Both the position numbers and the translations under genes were made by a program. DNA of 8,168 nucleotides. It comes from Collinsella sp. GTDB taxonomy: Bacteria; Actinomycetota; Coriobacteriia; Coriobacteriales; Coriobacteriaceae. The stretch covers positions 1-8,168 of the forward strand of contig JAUMNV010000212.1 of assembly GCA_031295725.1 (NCBI GenBank), written 5' to 3'. The notes under the pieces are model-generated. The model ran no database searches. It saw nothing but the letters and a program-made list of their open reading frames with translations, and was not told where the DNA came from. Positions 5,461-8,168 of this stretch are shown here, one piece after another. The first letter of the stretch is position 1; each line of letters begins with the position of its first letter.

Positions 5461-7002
5461 ATGTCGTTGAATCTGGGCAGCCTGGGCATGGAAGATGCCT
5501 CGTTTGACTTTGGCGGTTCCTACATCATGGCGCTCGACTGCGGCACCACCTCGGTACTTGCGACCATCGTCGACGAGTACGGATGCATCGTCGCGCAGGC
5601 ACGTCGTAGCGTCAAAACCAGCTTCCCGCGTCCCGGCTGGGTGGAGCAGGATCCCACGGAGGTGCTTGCCAGCCTGATCGGCGTGATGATGGAGGTTCAG
5701 TTTAAGAGCGGCATCCATTCTGACCGCATTGCCGCCATCGGTATCTCCAACCAGCGCGAGACCACGGTGGTGTGGGACCGCATAAGCGGCCAACCCATCT
5801 ATAACGCCATCGTGTGGCAATGCCGTCGCACCGCACCTCTGATCGACGAGCTGGTCGAGCAGGGCGCAGAAGAGCTGGTGCGCTCCCGCACAGGACTCAC
5901 GCTCGATCCGTATTTTTCGGCTTCCAAGGTGCAGTGGATCCTCGACAACGTCGACGGTGCGCGTGAGAGCGCGGCGGCGGGCGACCTCATGTTCGGCACC
6001 ATCGACACCTGGCTCATCTACAACCTCACCGGCAGTCAGGTCTTTGCCACCGACTACACCAATGCCAGCCGCACGGCACTCTTTAATATCCATACGCTCG
6101 ATTGGGACGACGACCTGCTGGCGCTCTTTGACGTTCCACGTTCCATGATGCCCGAGGTTCGTTGGAGCTCGGGCGACTACGGCCGCGTCGCGAGCGACAT
6201 CATGACCAACATGCCGCCCATCATGGGCGTGGCGGGCGACCAGCAGGCGTCGCTGTTCGGCCACTGCTGCTTCCATCCCGGCCAGACCAAAAACACCTAT
6301 GGCACGGGTTGCTTTATGCTCATGAACACCGGCGACGAGGTCGTCGAATCCAAGAACGGTCTGGTCTCCACGATCGGTATCGCCGCGGACGGCAAGATCA
6401 GCTATGCACTCGAGGGCTCCATCTTTGCTGCCGGTTCCACCATGAACTGGCTGCGCAACAACATGGGCATCATCTCGAGTGTGAGCGAGTCCGCGCAACT
6501 CGCCGCTTCGATCAACGACAATGAGGGCTGCTACTTCGTTCCCGCCTTTGCGGGTCTGGGCGCTCCCTGGTGGGACCCGCATGCTCGCGGTATCGTGTGC
6601 GGCCTGACCGGCGCCTCGAGTCGCGCGACCATTGTGCGTGCGGCCTGCGAGTCCATGGCCTACCAGAGTTATGACGTGCTACGCGCCATGGAGCAGGACG
6701 TGGGACTTTCGATTGAGCGCCTGTCCGTCGATGGCGGTGCCTCGCGCAACGAGTTCATCATGCAATTCCAGGCCGATCTGCTGGATATCCCCGTGCTGCA
6801 GTGCGAGACGGTGGAGACCACGGCGATCGGTGCCGCGTACTTGGCGGGCCTTGCCGTCGGCTATTGGGAGGACCTGGAGGAGCTGGAGCAAAACGCTCAG
6901 ATCGTTAAGACCTTCCTTCCCCATATGTCCGCCGAGCGCCGTGAGAGCAATCTCGCTGGTTGGCGTGATGCCGTCAAGCGTTCGCTCAACACCGCTCAGT
7001 AG
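5461..7002 (+). CDS. glpK: Glycerol kinase
   Basis: GlpK phosphorylates glycerol to sn-glycerol 3-phosphate with ATP, in the cytosol. The 513 residues align along their length with E. coli GlpK. Glycerol-binding residues are R99/E100 in NQRETTVVW and Y151 in DPYFSASK; the catalytic base is D260 in GVAGDQQASLFG. AKNTYGTGCFMLMNTG-like and VPAFAGLGAPWWDP segments are present, as is the FGGY C-terminal GGASRNEF (426-433). The N-terminal phosphate loop reads DCGTTSVL (26-33) instead of the usual DQGTTSSR, losing the conserved basic residue. The histidine used for HPr phosphorylation in Firmicutes GlpK is not evident (YGRVASD at 240-246). About 20 residues precede the usual start. The ATG at 5461 has AAAGG at 5448-5452, and an internal ATG (M23) is less likely. 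No glpF or glpD is nearby. Confidence 0.96.
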   Translation: MSLNLGSLGMEDASFDFGGSYIMALDCGTTSVLATIVDEYGCIVAQARRSVKTSFPRPGWVEQDPTEVLASLIGVMMEVQFKSGIHSDRIAAIGISNQRETTVVWDRISGQPIYNAIVWQCRRTAPLIDELVEQGAEELVRSRTGLTLDPYFSASKVQWILDNVDGARESAAAGDLMFGTIDTWLIYNLTGSQVFATDYTNASRTALFNIHTLDWDDDLLALFDVPRSMMPEVRWSSGDYGRVASDIMTNMPPIMGVAGDQQASLFGHCCFHPGQTKNTYGTGCFMLMNTGDEVVESKNGLVSTIGIAADGKISYALEGSIFAAGSTMNWLRNNMGIISSVSESAQLAASINDNEGCYFVPAFAGLGAPWWDPHARGIVCGLTGASSRATIVRAACESMAYQSYDVLRAMEQDVGLSIERLSVDGGASRNEFIMQFQADLLDIPVLQCETVETTAIGAAYLAGLAVGYWEDLEELEQNAQIVKTFLPHMSAERRESNLAGWRDAVKRSLNTAQ

Positions 7003-7125
7003 GGTTGCGACGAGCTGCTCGATACAACAAACCGTTAAACTTATGCACGGCGCGCGGCAACAACATCGCCATGCGCCTTGTCAGCAAGGCCATCTTCCGG
7101 CCGCAACGAAAGGGGCAATCAACCC

Positions 7126-7773
7126 ATGACCGTCACCTACGATACGTCCCGTGTGACGCTTGTCGATCACCCGCTCGTCCAGCACAAGCTGTCGATTCTG
7201 CGCGACAAAAACACCGGCACCAACCAGTTCCGCCAGCTCGTGCGCGAACTCGCACTTTTTGACGGCTACGAGGCCATGCGCGACCTGCCCATGGAAGACG
7301 TCGAAGTCGAGACCCCCATCACTACTGCCACGTTCAAACAGCTCGCCGGCAAGAAACTCGCCATCGTGCCCATCCTGCGTGCGGGCCTTGGCATGGTCGA
7401 CGGCATCCTCGACCTGGTGCCCTCCGCTCGCGTGGGCCACATCGGCATGGAGCGCGACGAGGTCACCCACGAGCCGCACGAGTATTACTGCAAGATGCCC
7501 AAGGATATCGACCAGCGCATCTGCCTGGTCGTCGACCCCATGCTCGCCACGGGCGGTTCGGCCGAGATGGCCATCAGCTACCTGCGCGAGCGCGGTGTCA
7601 AGGACATCCGCATGCTGTGCATCGTCGCCGCGCCTGAGGGCCTCAAGTCACTGACCGAAAAGGACCCCGACGTACATATTTATACGTGCGCCATCGACGA
7701 CCATCTCAACGAGGCCGCCTACATCGTTCCCGGCCTGGGCGACGCCGGCGACCGCATCTACGGCACGCTGTAA
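7126..7773 (+). CDS. upp: Uracil phosphoribosyltransferase
   Basis: Upp converts uracil and PRPP to UMP in pyrimidine salvage. The 215-residue protein is close to the usual 208-209. It shows the PRPP-binding loop VVDPMLATGGSA (about residues 129-140), the LRAGLGMVDG segment, the flexible GMERDEVTHEP region and the C-terminal uracil-site motif YIVPGLGDAGDRIYGT. The ATG at 7126 is chosen because GAAAGGGG (7108-7115) lies ten bases upstream and MTVTYDTSRVTLVDHPLVQH is a typical Upp N-terminus; an in-frame TTG at 7078 would add 16 residues without homology. A 123-base gap separates it from glpK, with no clear terminator or promoter, so it may be read through from tsaC-glpK. Confidence 0.97.
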   Translation: MTVTYDTSRVTLVDHPLVQHKLSILRDKNTGTNQFRQLVRELALFDGYEAMRDLPMEDVEVETPITTATFKQLAGKKLAIVPILRAGLGMVDGILDLVPSARVGHIGMERDEVTHEPHEYYCKMPKDIDQRICLVVDPMLATGGSAEMAISYLRERGVKDIRMLCIVAAPEGLKSLTEKDPDVHIYTCAIDDHLNEAAYIVPGLGDAGDRIYGTL

Positions 7774-7829
7774 TCTCTGGGCCATACCGGCTAACGTCGA
7801 AAATACGAAGAAATGGTGCGCGCGGGCGA

Positions 7830-7871
7830 GCAAAAGACGTCCACGCGCGCTCCTGTTAACGGACGTTTTGC
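7830..7871 (+). terminator. Possible terminator hairpin after upp
   Basis: GCAAAA-GA-CGTCC (7830-7842) pairs with GGACG-TTTTGC (7861-7871) around an 18-base loop, giving 11 base pairs with a 2-base bulge. The TTTT lies within the distal arm, so the lower stem is weak and T-rich, as in some intrinsic terminators. No further T-run follows. It could also be a pause or regulatory structure ahead of the next operon. Confidence 0.35.
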
Positions 7872-7965
7872 GCTGAGGGGTTCGAGAAAAACGTATTAGC
7901 GTACCTGCGGCATAAAGAAGGTCTTAAGAAAACGAACAGGTGCGTATTAACCGATGCTTTTTCGG

Positions 7966-7993
7966 TTGTACTTTAGCGATTGGCTCGTACAAT
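7966..7993 (+). promoter_or_regulatory. Strong sigma70-type promoter for the gene at 8055
   Basis: TTGTAC (7966-7971) and TACAAT (7988-7993) are separated by 16 bases. Transcription should start near 8000, with a leader of about 55 bases. A small AACCGA/TCGGTT hairpin (7949-7967) overlaps the -35 and might be an operator. The rest of 7774-7965 shows only the terminator-like hairpin at 7830-7871 and a repeated CGTATTA (7892-7898 and 7943-7949). Confidence 0.6.
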
Positions 7994-8054
7994 AGTCACC
8001 AATGTTTGGCGGGAACTGTCCTGTGAGGCGTTAAAAAGGAAAGTGAGGACGCCA

Positions 8055-8168
8055 GTGTTTCAGATAGCCGATCTGCTCGCTATCGTTGCAGGCGCCATCG
8101 CGGGCGCAATTGCCTTCCTTCCCTTTGTCTTTACGCTCAAGCCGGTTCTTGACGATAAACAGAATGCG
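8055..8168 (+). CDS. Membrane protein, N-terminal part, possibly AtpI-like
   Basis: A GTG start at 8055, preceded by TGAGGA (8044-8049), opens a frame that runs off the window after 38 codons. Residues about 6-26 (DLLAIVAGAIAGAIAFLPFV) form a hydrophobic, Gly/Ala-rich membrane segment, followed by a charged stretch LKPVLDDKQNA. An alternative GTG at 8043 is less likely because AAGGA (8036-8040) would be only two bases away. I do not recognise the family from this much sequence. Its position after upp resembles atpI at the head of the F1Fo ATP synthase operon in Bacillus, and small AtpI-type proteins are membrane proteins, so that is the best guess. It has its own promoter, which fits the start of a new operon. 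Confidence 0.6.
   Translation, partial: MFQIADLLAIVAGAIAGAIAFLPFVFTLKPVLDDKQNA

Noticed and set aside
5272..6582. 436-codon open frame on the minus strand
   Set aside because: It lies opposite glpK and the end of tsaC, both strongly conserved; the translation shows no family motif and looks like an antisense shadow.
7078..7125. TTG at 7078 as an earlier start of upp
   Set aside because: The 16 added residues (SARPSSGRNERGNQP after the start) span the GAAAGGGG ribosome-binding site of the ATG at 7126, and Upp homology begins at that ATG.
1..8168. CRISPR array, tRNA, rRNA or riboswitch
   Set aside because: No regularly spaced repeats, tRNA-like cloverleaf, rRNA sequence or riboswitch core was seen in reading the gaps; a covariance-model search would be needed to exclude small RNAs.

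Overview
The window looks like core chromosome of a high-GC Gram-positive bacterium. The closest guess is a gut Coriobacteriia member of the Collinsella type. That guess rests on strong G/C-ending codon use in the core genes, on protein sequences that fit Actinobacteria-like or Firmicutes-like families, on a locus order shared with Firmicutes, and on palindromes of a kind I associate with this group. No rRNA or tRNA marker is present, so the assignment is an inference.

Layout, all genes on the + strand. Positions 1-615 hold the C-terminal part of an M20 metallopeptidase. Its stop codon runs into a perfect 35-base palindrome (615-649), followed by a second hairpin. prfA (release factor 1, 845-1912) ends in a probable intrinsic terminator (1988-2023). 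A 632-base gap (1913-2544) follows. It holds two hairpins, an 11-base direct repeat, a second palindromic repeat (2125-2153), an AT-rich stretch that may be a decayed or foreign gene, and a likely promoter for prmC. prmC (2545-3795) encodes the release-factor glutamine methyltransferase and carries an unusual Ala/Glu-rich insertion of about 120 residues. Next comes a toxin-first type II toxin-antitoxin pair of lower GC (3871-4555), with a small palindrome over its translation start region. Then come a Sua5/YwlC-type threonylcarbamoyl-AMP synthase (4704-5447), glycerol kinase glpK (5461-7002) and uracil phosphoribosyltransferase upp (7126-7773). After a 281-base regulatory gap, a membrane protein begins at 8055 and runs off the window.

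How the genes fit together. PrfA and PrmC are enzyme and substrate: PrmC methylates the Gln of the GGQ loop, visible here at PrfA Q233. Sua5/TsaC makes the intermediate for t6A in tRNAs, so the left half concerns translation fidelity. Upp salvages uracil. The order prfA - prmC - sua5 - upp - membrane protein matches the Bacillus subtilis prfA - ywkE - ywlC - upp - atpI region, so the last partial gene may be an AtpI-like protein ahead of an ATP synthase operon. The toxin-antitoxin pair and glpK are the parts that do not belong to that ancestral order.

I found no clearly new system. The best items for follow-up are the PrmC insertion, the two palindromic repeat types, the toxin-antitoxin module with its operator-like palindrome, the AT-rich gap, the altered phosphate-loop residues in GlpK and the internal insertion in the Sua5 protein.
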